From contig PLFA01000060.1 in the NCBI GenBank assembly GCA_003136615.1, positions 516-7,218 of the forward strand: DNA of 6,703 nucleotides. Reading direction: 5' to 3'. Positions 1 through 6,215 of this stretch are shown piece after piece. Position numbers and translations under genes: made by a program. The DNA is from Caulobacteraceae bacterium. Its GTDB lineage: Bacteria; Pseudomonadota; Alphaproteobacteria; Caulobacterales; Caulobacteraceae. The notes beneath the pieces were generated by a model. That model ran no database searches. It saw nothing but the letters and a program-made list of their open reading frames with translations, and was not told the origin of the DNA. Positions within the stretch are counted from its first letter, which is position 1, and every line of letters starts with the position of its first letter.

Positions 1-1320
1 CACGGCTTTTCCCCCGCCCTGGACCCCGGTCTCTGGGATGCCGAACTTCTTAAGCTTCTCGCCGCGCGGTCGGCGCCCGGCGCGCGGGCCGCAACCTACA
101 CCGTGGCGGGGGCTGTCCGGCGGGGCCTGGCGGCGGCGGGGTTCGAAGTGGAGCGCCGCGCCGGCCATGGCCGCAAGCGCCAACGCCTGGAAGCCTCTTT
201 GTCGGGCGCTCCCACGCCTGAAACCCCGGTTCCGCGGGTGGCGATCATCGGCGCGGGGATCGCCGGCGCCGCCTTGGCCCGCGCCTTTCGCGCCTTGGGC
301 GCGAATCCGGTGATTTTTGAGTCCGATGGGCCCGGGGCCGGAGCCTCGGGCGGGCCCGCCGCCCTGGCCGCGCCCCGGCTGGATGCGGGCCTCGGAGACA
401 TCGCCGCGCTGTTCGCCCAGGCCGCGCGGCGGGCCGCCAGCCTCTACAATCAGGTTCCAGGCGCGGTCACGGGCGGGGGCGCGGTGCAACTCGTTGCTGG
501 CCCCAAGGATGCATCCCGCTTCCAGACCATCGCCAGGTCCGACCTCTTCGCGCCGGGCCACATGGCCTTCCTGGACGCGACAAAAGCCCGCGCGCGGGTT
601 GGCGAGGCCTGCGGTCCCGGCCTGGCCATTGCCGACGCCGTAACCCTGGACCCCAAGGCCCTTCTCGCCGCCTGGCTGGGTGAGGTGCGCGCCACTCGGA
701 TTGCGCGCCTGGAAAGGACGGGCGGCGTCTGGCGACTTTTCGACGCTCACGGCGTCGCGGTGGGCGATGCGGACGTCGTCTGTATCGCGGCGGGGGCGGG
801 CTGTGGTGAGCTCTGCCCCGGATTGCCGATCCTTCCCGTGCGGGGCCAGGCGAATTGGGCGCCAGGCGCCACGGCCCCAGATCTCGTGGGCGCGATCAGT
901 TTTGGGGCTTATGTCCTCCCCACGCCGGGCGGCGTCCTCTTCGGCGCCACGCATGATCGGGGAGACATGGGCGTGGAGATCCGCGCGGCGGACAGCGCCC
1001 GAAATCTCGCCGGCGTCGCGGCCGCCCTGCCGCGACTCGCGGCGCGGCTTTCGACGGCGAAGACCCAGGGCTGGGCGGCGACACGGGCGACCACCACCGA
1101 TTACCTGCCCCTGGCCGGGGCCTGGTCCGAGGGGCTCTTTGTTCTGACGGGCCTCGGCTCGCGCGGCTTTACCCTCGCACCCCTCCTCGCCGAGCATGTG
1201 GCGGCGCAGGTCATGGGAGCGCCGTCGCCCCTGCCACGATCCCTTGCGGAGCTTGTGGCGACTGACCGTTTCGCGATCCGCGCCGCGCGCGCGCGACCCC
1301 ATATCGGTGCGCGGGTATGA
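1..1320 (+). CDS. mnmC: MnmC, bifunctional tRNA wobble-uridine modification enzyme (5' end missing)
   Basis: The reading frame is open from base 1 to a TGA at 1318-1320, giving 439 visible residues; roughly the first 180 or more residues of a typical MnmC lie outside the window. Residues 1-65 match the end of the N-terminal methyltransferase (MnmD) domain: a GFSPALDPGLW segment, then ATYTVAGAVRRGL and a GHGRKR motif. A short linker leads to the C-terminal FAD-dependent oxidase domain (about 80-439), with the dinucleotide-binding GAGIAG at 84-89, an acidic residue in FES near 107, the family ASG-P segment at 115-119 followed by PRLDAG, and a GLGSRGFTLAPLLAEH block from 384. In the known pathway the oxidase removes the carboxymethyl group of cmnm5(s2)U34 and the methyltransferase then methylates nm5(s2)U, in the cytoplasm. 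A GTG at 103 lies inside the methyltransferase domain and is not a start. The domain order makes the identification firm. Confidence 0.93.
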   Translation, partial: HGFSPALDPGLWDAELLKLLAARSAPGARAATYTVAGAVRRGLAAAGFEVERRAGHGRKRQRLEASLSGAPTPETPVPRVAIIGAGIAGAALARAFRALGANPVIFESDGPGAGASGGPAALAAPRLDAGLGDIAALFAQAARRAASLYNQVPGAVTGGGAVQLVAGPKDASRFQTIARSDLFAPGHMAFLDATKARARVGEACGPGLAIADAVTLDPKALLAAWLGEVRATRIARLERTGGVWRLFDAHGVAVGDADVVCIAAGAGCGELCPGLPILPVRGQANWAPGATAPDLVGAISFGAYVLPTPGGVLFGATHDRGDMGVEIRAADSARNLAGVAAALPRLAARLSTAKTQGWAATRATTTDYLPLAGAWSEGLFVLTGLGSRGFTLAPLLAEHVAAQVMGAPSPLPRSLAELVATDRFAIRAARARPHIGARV

Positions 1321-1344
1321 ACGCCCGCCGTCATCACGCGTTCA
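1318..1344 (+). other. Inverted repeat at the mnmC stop codon
   Basis: TGAACGC (1318-1324) and GCGTTCA (1338-1344) are perfect 7-bp arms around a 13-nt loop. The left arm includes the mnmC stop codon and the right arm overlaps the first GTTCAGG element. There is no T-run after it, so it is not a convincing intrinsic terminator. It may be a weak 3' hairpin, or simply an inverted copy of the TTCA element that follows. Confidence 0.3.
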
Positions 1345-1372
1345 GGAGCGGTTCAGGCCCAATCGCTAGAAC
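1340..1372 (+). promoter_or_regulatory. Putative promoter with tandem GTTCAGG operator for the glycine-zipper gene
   Basis: GTTCAGG occurs twice in direct orientation, at 1340-1346 and 1351-1357, starting 11 bp apart (one helical turn). This is the geometry expected for tandem binding of an OmpR/PhoB-type response regulator. A -10-like TAGAAC lies at 1367-1372, and the arms ATCGCT (1362-1367) and AGCGAT (1373-1378) form a 6-bp dyad over it. Transcription from there would start near 1379, leaving about 33 nt of leader before the ATG. There is no good consensus -35 at normal spacing, which fits an activator-dependent promoter. Which regulator binds is unknown; an envelope-stress regulator such as ChvI or CenR is only a guess. 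Confidence 0.45.
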
Positions 1373-1394
1373 AGCGATCAGTTGGTTCGACGAC

Positions 1395-1400
1395 AAGGAG
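1395..1400 (+). promoter_or_regulatory. Ribosome binding site deciding the 1412 start
   Basis: AAGGAG lies 11 nt before the ATG at 1412. The in-frame TTG at 1382 sits upstream of this site and almost at the predicted transcription start, so it is unlikely to be used. Confidence 0.7.
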
Positions 1401-1411
1401 ACTTAATCACC

Positions 1412-2038
1412 ATGACGATCTCGCGAAAGGCGAAGTTCGCCGCCGCGGCCCTCACAGCCTCGGCCCTGATCTTCAACGCCGCCGCGGCCTCGGCGCAGCC
1501 TTATCCGCCGCCCCCGCCGCCAGGCTACGGTCCCCCTCCCGGGGCTCCCGGCTACGGCCCGCCCCCCGGCGAATATGGACCGCCCCCCGGCGCGCCCGTC
1601 TATGACGACCGCACCGCCCAGGCGGACGCGGCCTACGCCCAGCGCTATGAGGCCTGGTCGGCCCAATACTGCGTTCAACGCGAACGCAATAACGTGGCGG
1701 CGGGCGCGGTGATCGGGGGAGCTCTCGGCGCGATCCTGGGCGCCGGCCTTTCCCATGGGCACGCTGGTGGCACGATTGTCGGCGGCGCCCTGGGCGCCAC
1801 CACAGGCGCGGCGATCGCGTCCGACTCCGGCCCGGGCGGAGGTTGCCCCCCCGGCTACGTCATCCGCGCCGGCGCGCCAGCCTTCTATTGGCGCGGCCCG
1901 GTGGTCTATGCGCCCCCGGGCTATAATCCCTGGATCTTCGTGGATGGGCGCTACACCTATGTGCCCTATCGCGAGTGGTACTGGCGCCATCATGGCTGGA
2001 ACGGCCACGACTGGCGTGAGGATCGCCACCACTATTAA
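1412..2038 (+). CDS. Secreted glycine-zipper envelope protein with proline-rich repeats
   Basis: This 208-residue protein has a Sec signal peptide: basic MTISRKAK, a hydrophobic stretch at 9-25, and a likely cut after ASA at 28. The mature N-terminus (29-62) is rich in Pro, Gly and Tyr with three imperfect GYGPPPG units. A YC segment (Cys87) precedes a glycine zipper at about 97-135, where small residues (GAVIGGALGAILG, then GGALGATTGAA) could form a two-pass helical hairpin in a membrane. After Cys145 the C-terminus is rich in Tyr, Trp, Pro and His and ends in a charged His-rich tail. The zipper resembles the glycine-zipper 2TM domain of the Rickettsia 17-kDa antigen type, but there is no lipobox cysteine at the cleavage site. 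The role is probably structural in the outer membrane or periplasm; exact function is unknown. The ATG at 1412 is chosen for its ribosome binding site and the signal peptide. It appears to have its own promoter. Confidence 0.85.
   Translation: MTISRKAKFAAAALTASALIFNAAAASAQPYPPPPPPGYGPPPGAPGYGPPPGEYGPPPGAPVYDDRTAQADAAYAQRYEAWSAQYCVQRERNNVAAGAVIGGALGAILGAGLSHGHAGGTIVGGALGATTGAAIASDSGPGGGCPPGYVIRAGAPAFYWRGPVVYAPPGYNPWIFVDGRYTYVPYREWYWRHHGWNGHDWREDRHHY
1523..1597 (+). repeat. Tandem GYGPPPG-type coding repeat
   Basis: Three consecutive coding units read GYGPPPGAP (1523-1549), GYGPPPG (1550-1570) and EYGPPPGAP (1571-1597). The DNA copies differ mostly at third codon positions, so the repeat seems to be kept at protein level. 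Such Pro/Gly/Tyr tracts usually form flexible spacers, here between the signal peptide and the glycine zipper. Confidence 0.75.
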
Positions 2039-2067
2039 GGCCCTCCAGGGGCCTGACGATTCAGGCC
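2038..2067 (+). terminator. Two overlapping, mutually exclusive hairpins after the glycine-zipper gene
   Basis: Hairpin A pairs AGGCCC (2038-2043) with GGGCCT (2049-2054) around a 5-nt loop. Hairpin B pairs GGCCTGA (2050-2056) with TCAGGCC (2061-2067) around the tetraloop CGAT. They share 2050-2054, so only one can form at a time. Both are GC-rich and lie directly after the TAA, as a transcription end or 3' stabiliser would. The following bases (ACACAAATG) contain no T-run, so standard intrinsic termination is doubtful. Confidence 0.35.
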
Positions 2068-2155
2068 ACACAAATGACCACCGGCGGTTCCCTCGCGAAT
2101 GAGGGGGCCGCCGGCCTTTACGCGTGGACGGAAATCTGCGATTCGCTTGTCAATC

Positions 2156-2171
2156 TTCACGAGTTCGTGAA
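2156..2171. promoter_or_regulatory. 16-bp dyad, candidate operator
   Basis: TTCACGA (2156-2162) and TCGTGAA (2165-2171) are perfect 7-bp inverted arms with only GT between them. The gap is too short for a stable RNA hairpin but suits a dimeric helix-turn-helix regulator. It lies 49 nt upstream of the TTG at 2221 and just after a TTGTCA hexamer. The binding protein is unknown. In GC-rich DNA one or two such dyads per window could occur by chance. Confidence 0.4.
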
Positions 2172-2207
2172 CAGGACCTTGGATGCGCGGGCGGCTTCCA
2201 CCACCAC

Positions 2208-2213
2208 GAGGAG
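2208..2213 (+). promoter_or_regulatory. Ribosome binding site pointing to the TTG start at 2221
   Basis: GAGGAG lies exactly 7 nt before the TTG at 2221, an ideal spacing. A GTG at 2215 is in frame but only 1 nt away. The alternative ATG at 2074 has only a weak CAGG upstream. Confidence 0.55.
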
Positions 2214-2220
2214 CGTGACA

Positions 2221-3480
2221 TTGGACGGCACATCAGGTCATCCGCGTTTAGGCGTCACCTTTGTCATTCCCTGCCTCAATGAGGTGCTGTCCCTGAGCGT
2301 CTGCATCGCGGCCTGCCAAGACGCCCTGGGCCTTATCGCCGCGCGCTATGGCCTCACCGGAGAGGTGGTGGTGGCTGACAATGGCAGCACGGACGGTAGC
2401 CAGGCCCTGGCGGAAAGCCTGGGCGCCCGGGTGATCTCGGTGCCCGAAAAGGGCTATGGCGCGGCCCTGCGCGGCGGCTTCCAAGGGGCCTGGGGCCGCT
2501 ATCTGGTCATGGGCGACGCCGACGGCTCCTATGACTTCCGCGAAGCTGTGGACATGGTGGGCGCGCTCATCGACGGCGCTGACCTTTGCATGGGCTCACG
2601 GTTCAAGGGCGGGATCAAACCGGGCGCCATGCCTTGGAAGAACCGCTATATCGGAAACCCCCTGCTCACCGGACTTCTCAATATCCTCTTCGGATCGAAG
2701 ATCGACGACGCCCATTGCGGCCTTCGCGCCCTGACCCGCGACTGTTTCGACCGCCTCGCCCTGGAAGGGGACGGCATGGAGTTCGCCAGCGAGATGGTCA
2801 TCAAGGCGGTTCTCAAGGGCGAGGTGATCGCCGAGCGTCCCGCCACCCTCTCACCTGATCTGCGCGACAGACCCCCTCACCTGCGTCCCTGGCGCGACGG
2901 ATGGCGCCATCTGCGCTATCTGTTCATGCTCAGCCCATGGTGGGTTTTCAGCCTGCCGGCCATGATCCTGGCGGGCGGCGGAGTCCTCATTCTTGGCGCC
3001 GCGGGCGCCTTCGCGCTCCTGCGTCCCGGCGCGCCCTTCTTCTTCGGAGACTACTGGGTGGTCCTGGCGGGCGCCCTGGTGGGCCTGGGGCATCTGGCGG
3101 CGATCATGGGCATGGCGACCCATCTCCATCAGGTGAAGGCCGGCTATCGGCGCGCGGCGAGTTGGGTGGCGCGGCTCGCACCCTTCATCAATCTGGAGTC
3201 CATGCTGATCGTCGGGGGCCTCTTGACGGTGCTGGGCTTCGCCGACCTTCTGGGCGTGGTCTATGCTTGGTCGGCGCGGGATTTCACCAGAGCGGCCACG
3301 GTGTTGCCCGCAGTGGTCGGCGTGCTGTTCATGACGCTCGGCGCCCAGTCGGTTCTGGGCGGCTTCCTCCTGGCGATCCTGAGCGGCAATCAGGCCGGAT
3401 TCCTGGCCCCCGCCGCCCAGGCGCGCCTGCGTGTCGTCCCGTCGTCCGGATCGCCCGAGGACCTGCGGGACGCGGCCTGA
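2221..3480 (+). CDS. Family 2 glycosyltransferase, polyprenyl-phosphate type, with four C-terminal membrane segments
   Basis: From the TTG at 2221 the protein has 419 residues; from the alternative ATG at 2074 it would have 468. The catalytic GT-A domain covers about 12-220: VTFVIPCLNE at 12-21, DNGSTDGS at 53-60, EKGYGAALRGG near 76-86, and the metal/nucleotide-sugar DAD at 99-101 inside GDADGSYDF. A conserved NRYIGNPLLTGLLN block follows at 141-154, then DDAHCGLRAL at 162-171. This matches DPM1/GtrB-like enzymes that move a sugar from a nucleotide donor to a polyprenyl phosphate on the cytoplasmic face. Hydrophobic segments at about 240-267, 278-302, 326-349 and 359-388 are likely membrane helices. 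The sugar and lipid cannot be read from sequence. The TTG start is preferred because of the ribosome binding site and because relatives begin shortly before the VIPCLNE motif. The membrane protein gene follows 37 nt downstream and is probably co-transcribed. Confidence 0.85.
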   Translation: MDGTSGHPRLGVTFVIPCLNEVLSLSVCIAACQDALGLIAARYGLTGEVVVADNGSTDGSQALAESLGARVISVPEKGYGAALRGGFQGAWGRYLVMGDADGSYDFREAVDMVGALIDGADLCMGSRFKGGIKPGAMPWKNRYIGNPLLTGLLNILFGSKIDDAHCGLRALTRDCFDRLALEGDGMEFASEMVIKAVLKGEVIAERPATLSPDLRDRPPHLRPWRDGWRHLRYLFMLSPWWVFSLPAMILAGGGVLILGAAGAFALLRPGAPFFFGDYWVVLAGALVGLGHLAAIMGMATHLHQVKAGYRRAASWVARLAPFINLESMLIVGGLLTVLGFADLLGVVYAWSARDFTRAATVLPAVVGVLFMTLGAQSVLGGFLLAILSGNQAGFLAPAAQARLRVVPSSGSPEDLRDAA

Positions 3481-3517
3481 ACCTCGCCGACCTAAAACGC
3501 TCTCGCACCTGACGCGC

Positions 3518-5038
3518 ATGATCCTTCGCCGGCTTTCGGTGCTCCTGGCCGTCACGCTGGGCGCGGCCAGTCTGCTGATCCCCGCCGTTCTTGTCGGCCA
3601 CCCCAATGTCTTCCCCGACACCTCGGCCTATGAACTCATGGGTCAATGGTTCCTCGAGCAGGCCGGCTTCCCCACGGAGGGGGGATATGGCTATCTGCAC
3701 CACCTTGCGGACCTCTCCATGTTCTTCACCGTGGCTGGCGCGCGTTCGCCCTATTACGGCGTGGTCCTCTATCTGATCACAGATCGGGGGTCGGCCTGGG
3801 CCATGGCGGGCGTGCAGGCCCTGGCCGCCAGCGCGCTCGTGGCCCTGATGGTGCGTGCGACATTGGGCGGGTTTCGTCTTGTCGCCTTCGCCGCGGTGAT
3901 GGCTGTCCTGGCTCTGGCCTCCACCCTGCCCTACTTCGTCAGCTTCATCATGCCTGATCTATTCATGGGGCTTGGCGCCCTGACGGCGATCCTGCTCCTC
4001 TTCCATTTTGACCATCTTCGCGCCCTTGAGCGATGGCTGCTCAGCGCGAGCCTCCTCTTCACCCTGCTCACCCACGCCACCAATCCCCCCGTGATCTTCG
4101 TTCTGGTCGTGGCGGCCGCCGTGGCGATCTGGGCCAAGCTGCTGGCGGGGCGGACGGTGCGGGGCGGGATGGTTCTTGTCACCCTCGCTATTGTGGCGGC
4201 CGTTATCGGCGGCTTTGTCTATCCCGTCTCGGTGCGGTCGCTTTCTCACCACGAGCTCTCCCGCCCGCCTTTCATGAGCGCGCGCCTTTTGGCCGATGGC
4301 CCAGGGCGGGACTATCTGCACGCCCACTGCGGGAAGGATTCATCCATCACCCGCCAACCTTTCACCCTATGTCGGTTTCGCGACCAGAAGATGGTGGACG
4401 CCAATACGATCCTCTGGGCGGTGGACAAGACGCGCGGTGTCTTCGAGCCCTCGGACCTTTCATCGCGCCTGGCTATCACCCACGAAGAGCCAAGGTTCGT
4501 CGCCGCCGTCATCGCCGCCGAGCCCCTGCGCACCGCATGGCTGCTCGCCCGTGACTCCTATTTCGAGCTGGTGGATGTGTCTGTGCTGGATACCCTGGGC
4601 TATTCGGACCGCGCTCTGATCGCCAATGGGCCGCGGGTTTCAGTTCACGTCCCTGGCATCCAAATCTGCGTGCGCAAGCCGAACTATTGCACCTCCACGG
4701 CCTTTCAGCGCGGCGCGGAGGATGTGCTGCGCTGGACCCTCATAACCGCGGCGGTCTACCTCGCCTGCCGCCTCGCCAGCAGCCTGGCGAGGGTCCGCGC
4801 GGTCTTGCTACTCAGTCCCCTGCCGCCCCGTCTCCTGGCCGTGGTCTGCGCGGTATTCGGGCTACTTATCGCCAACGCTGTCATCTGCGGCGCTCTGTCG
4901 GGCGTCTATGCCCGCTATCAGATGCGCATCTCCTGGCTCCTGCCCCTCATGGCGGTCCTCGCCTGGCTCCAGGCTTCACCGATCGCCGCCTTTGTCCTCA
5001 CCCGAACGGCGCATCGACGGACGGCGAAGGCTCTGTAA
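3518..5038 (+). CDS. Polytopic membrane protein with extracytoplasmic Cys domain, possible GT-C glycosyltransferase
   Basis: From the ATG at 3518 the protein has 506 residues. A first membrane helix (7-27) is followed by a loop with PDTSAYELMGQWF (33-45); an acidic residue in the first extracytoplasmic loop is typical of GT-C glycosyltransferases. Further hydrophobic segments lie near 94-112, 119-145, 148-165, 173-209 and 217-236. A soluble stretch at about 237-402, likely periplasmic, holds LLADGPG (257-263), cysteines 271, 285, 384 and 391, and an ILW segment (298-300). Helices near 403-420, 437-461 and 470-495 close the protein, with YARYQMRISWLLP at 464-476. I do not recognise a characterised member. 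The GT-C role is inferred from topology, the loop aspartate and the adjacent polyprenyl-phosphate glycosyltransferase gene. No clear ribosome binding site precedes the ATG, so translation may be coupled to the upstream gene; an in-frame GTG at 3431 would overlap that gene. The 3' end overlaps the convergent peptidase gene. Confidence 0.8.
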   Translation: MILRRLSVLLAVTLGAASLLIPAVLVGHPNVFPDTSAYELMGQWFLEQAGFPTEGGYGYLHHLADLSMFFTVAGARSPYYGVVLYLITDRGSAWAMAGVQALAASALVALMVRATLGGFRLVAFAAVMAVLALASTLPYFVSFIMPDLFMGLGALTAILLLFHFDHLRALERWLLSASLLFTLLTHATNPPVIFVLVVAAAVAIWAKLLAGRTVRGGMVLVTLAIVAAVIGGFVYPVSVRSLSHHELSRPPFMSARLLADGPGRDYLHAHCGKDSSITRQPFTLCRFRDQKMVDANTILWAVDKTRGVFEPSDLSSRLAITHEEPRFVAAVIAAEPLRTAWLLARDSYFELVDVSVLDTLGYSDRALIANGPRVSVHVPGIQICVRKPNYCTSTAFQRGAEDVLRWTLITAAVYLACRLASSLARVRAVLLLSPLPPRLLAVVCAVFGLLIANAVICGALSGVYARYQMRISWLLPLMAVLAWLQASPIAAFVLTRTAHRRTAKAL

Positions 5039-6197
5039 ACCACGCCGCGCCGGTCTCGGTGACGTGGAAATGATCCTCCAGCCGCACGCCGAACGCCCCG
5101 GGCACGACGATCATGGGTTCATTGGAAAAGCACATGCCGGGCATGAGCGGGGTCTTATCGCCACGGACCAGATAGGGCGCCTCGTGGATCGCCATGCCGA
5201 TGCCATGGCCGGTCCTGTGCGGCAGACCCGGCAGACGGTAATCAGGCCCAAGCCCGGCGCGCTCCAACACCCTGCGCGCCGCGAGGTCAACAGCCTCGCA
5301 AGGCACGCCGGGCCGGACAGCCTCAAACGCCGCCAGTTGGGCCTCCCGCTCGATCTCCCAGATGCGGCGTTGATCAGCGGAGGGTTCGCCGAACACATAG
5401 GTGCGGGTGATGTCCGAGCTATAGCCCTTCACCCAGCAGCCCGTATCGATGAGCACGACATCGCCGTCTTCAAGGATCTGATCGCCGGGCAGGCCGTGGG
5501 GAAAGGCTGTGGCGCGGCCGAACAGGACGATACAGAAACTGCTGCCCTCCGCCCCCAGCGCCTGATGAGCGGCCTCGATGAACCGGCGCACGGCGGTGGT
5601 CGTGATCCCCGGGGTGAGCATGCGGGCGGCCCGCCGATGGACCTCAAGGGTCATGGCCTTGGCCTGGCTCATGATCGCCAGCTCCGCGGCCGACTTGCGC
5701 CGTCGGCACCCGTCGATGATGGGGCTGGCGTCGCTCACCTCCAGCATGGGCGAGACCGCCTTCAGCCGGCGGACAAAATGGAATGACATTGCGGGATCAA
5801 TGGCGAGGCGCCCGGCCTGGCCTTCCCGCAGCGCCGCGGCCACCAGGGCAAAGGGGTCTTCGTCCTCCTCCCAGGTCAGCATCCGGGCCTCCAGCGCCAG
5901 ATCCGCCTGGAGCGATCCCAGTTCGAACATCGGGGCGATCAGCGCCATGTCGCCACCGCGAAAGATGATCATGGCCACAAGACGTTCGCTGGCGCCCCAG
6001 GGAACGCCCGCGAAATAGTTGAGGCTGGCTCCCGCCCCGATCAGCAGAGCCTCGACGCCCTGCTCGGCCATCAGCCGGTGCGCCATCTCCAGACGCGCCC
6101 GTCGCTCCGCGGGCGTGATGGCCGCCGCGGGGTTGGGCCAGGGCGACAAAGCCGCGAGTTCAGCGGCGCGATTCGAGCCGCCAACGCCCTTGGTCAT
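4998..6197 (-). CDS. M24-family metallopeptidase (Xaa-Pro peptidase type)
   Basis: This 399-residue protein has the two-domain layout of aminopeptidase P, prolidase and creatinase enzymes. The N-terminal creatinase-like domain covers about 27-160, including LNYFAGVPWGASERL (59-73). The C-terminal pita-bread catalytic domain covers about 170-390. All five expected metal ligands are present: Asp251 in LIDTGC, Asp262 in SDITRT, His331 in TGHGIGM, Glu360 in FSNEP and Glu374 in VRLEDHF. His234 (FPHG) and His338 (IHEAP) match the other conserved active-site histidines. It should therefore be an active dinuclear-metal enzyme, probably cytoplasmic (no signal peptide), that cleaves Xaa-Pro bonds in peptides. 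Related M24 enzymes with other substrates, such as ectoine hydrolase-like proteins, cannot be excluded. The gene starts 16 nt after the ammonium transporter stop, so the two may be co-transcribed. Its last 41 bp overlap the convergent membrane protein gene. Confidence 0.92.
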   Translation of the reverse strand: MTKGVGGSNRAAELAALSPWPNPAAAITPAERRARLEMAHRLMAEQGVEALLIGAGASLNYFAGVPWGASERLVAMIIFRGGDMALIAPMFELGSLQADLALEARMLTWEEDEDPFALVAAALREGQAGRLAIDPAMSFHFVRRLKAVSPMLEVSDASPIIDGCRRRKSAAELAIMSQAKAMTLEVHRRAARMLTPGITTTAVRRFIEAAHQALGAEGSSFCIVLFGRATAFPHGLPGDQILEDGDVVLIDTGCWVKGYSSDITRTYVFGEPSADQRRIWEIEREAQLAAFEAVRPGVPCEAVDLAARRVLERAGLGPDYRLPGLPHRTGHGIGMAIHEAPYLVRGDKTPLMPGMCFSNEPMIVVPGAFGVRLEDHFHVTETGAAWFTEPSPSVDAPFG

Positions 6198-6209
6198 TTG
6201 GCGTCAAAG

Positions 6210-6215
6210 CCCCTC
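6210..6215 (-). promoter_or_regulatory. Ribosome binding site of the peptidase gene, overlapping the amt stop codon
   Basis: On the minus strand GAGGGG lies 12 nt before the ATG at 6197 and begins within the TGA stop of the upstream ammonium transporter gene (6216-6214). The overlap suggests translational coupling between the two genes. The spacing is somewhat long, so the site is only moderate. Confidence 0.4.

Larger units (their letters stand above)
2039..2220 (+). promoter_or_regulatory. Leader/intergenic region upstream of the glycosyltransferase
   Basis: If translation starts at the TTG at 2221, these 182 nt are non-coding. They hold the hairpin pair at the left end, a TTGTCA -35-like hexamer at 2147-2152, the dyad at 2156-2171 and a ribosome binding site at 2208-2213. 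No clear -10 is seen at 16-19 bp from TTGTCA. The frame is open back to an ATG at 2074, so an N-terminal extension cannot be fully excluded. Confidence 0.45.

Noticed and set aside
103..1320. A complete 405-residue oxidoreductase gene starting at GTG 103
   Set aside because: The same frame is open to base 1 and the residues before 103 match the MnmC methyltransferase domain, so 103 is internal.
1362..1378. ATCGCT/AGCGAT hairpin as a terminator for mnmC
   Set aside because: The stem is only 6 bp, has no T-run, and overlaps the likely -10 box of the next gene.
1403..2071. 222-residue open frame on the minus strand opposite the glycine-zipper gene
   Set aside because: It is a shadow of a GC-rich gene with strong third-position bias; the product is low-complexity Ala/Gly/Arg with no domain, while the plus strand has a signal peptide and clear motifs.
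3431..3517. GTG 3431 as the start of the membrane protein
   Set aside because: It would add a 29-residue Arg/Pro-rich stretch that reads as out-of-frame glycosyltransferase sequence; the ATG at 3518 begins directly before a basic residue pair and the first membrane helix.
2851..3621. 256-residue open frame on the minus strand opposite the glycosyltransferase end
   Set aside because: Its product is rich in Arg, Gln and Gly with no recognisable domain, and it lies opposite conserved membrane segments.
4908..5786. 292-residue open frame on the plus strand opposite the peptidase gene
   Set aside because: The minus strand here encodes all five metal ligands of an M24 peptidase; the plus-strand frame has no domain and no ribosome binding site that I can see.
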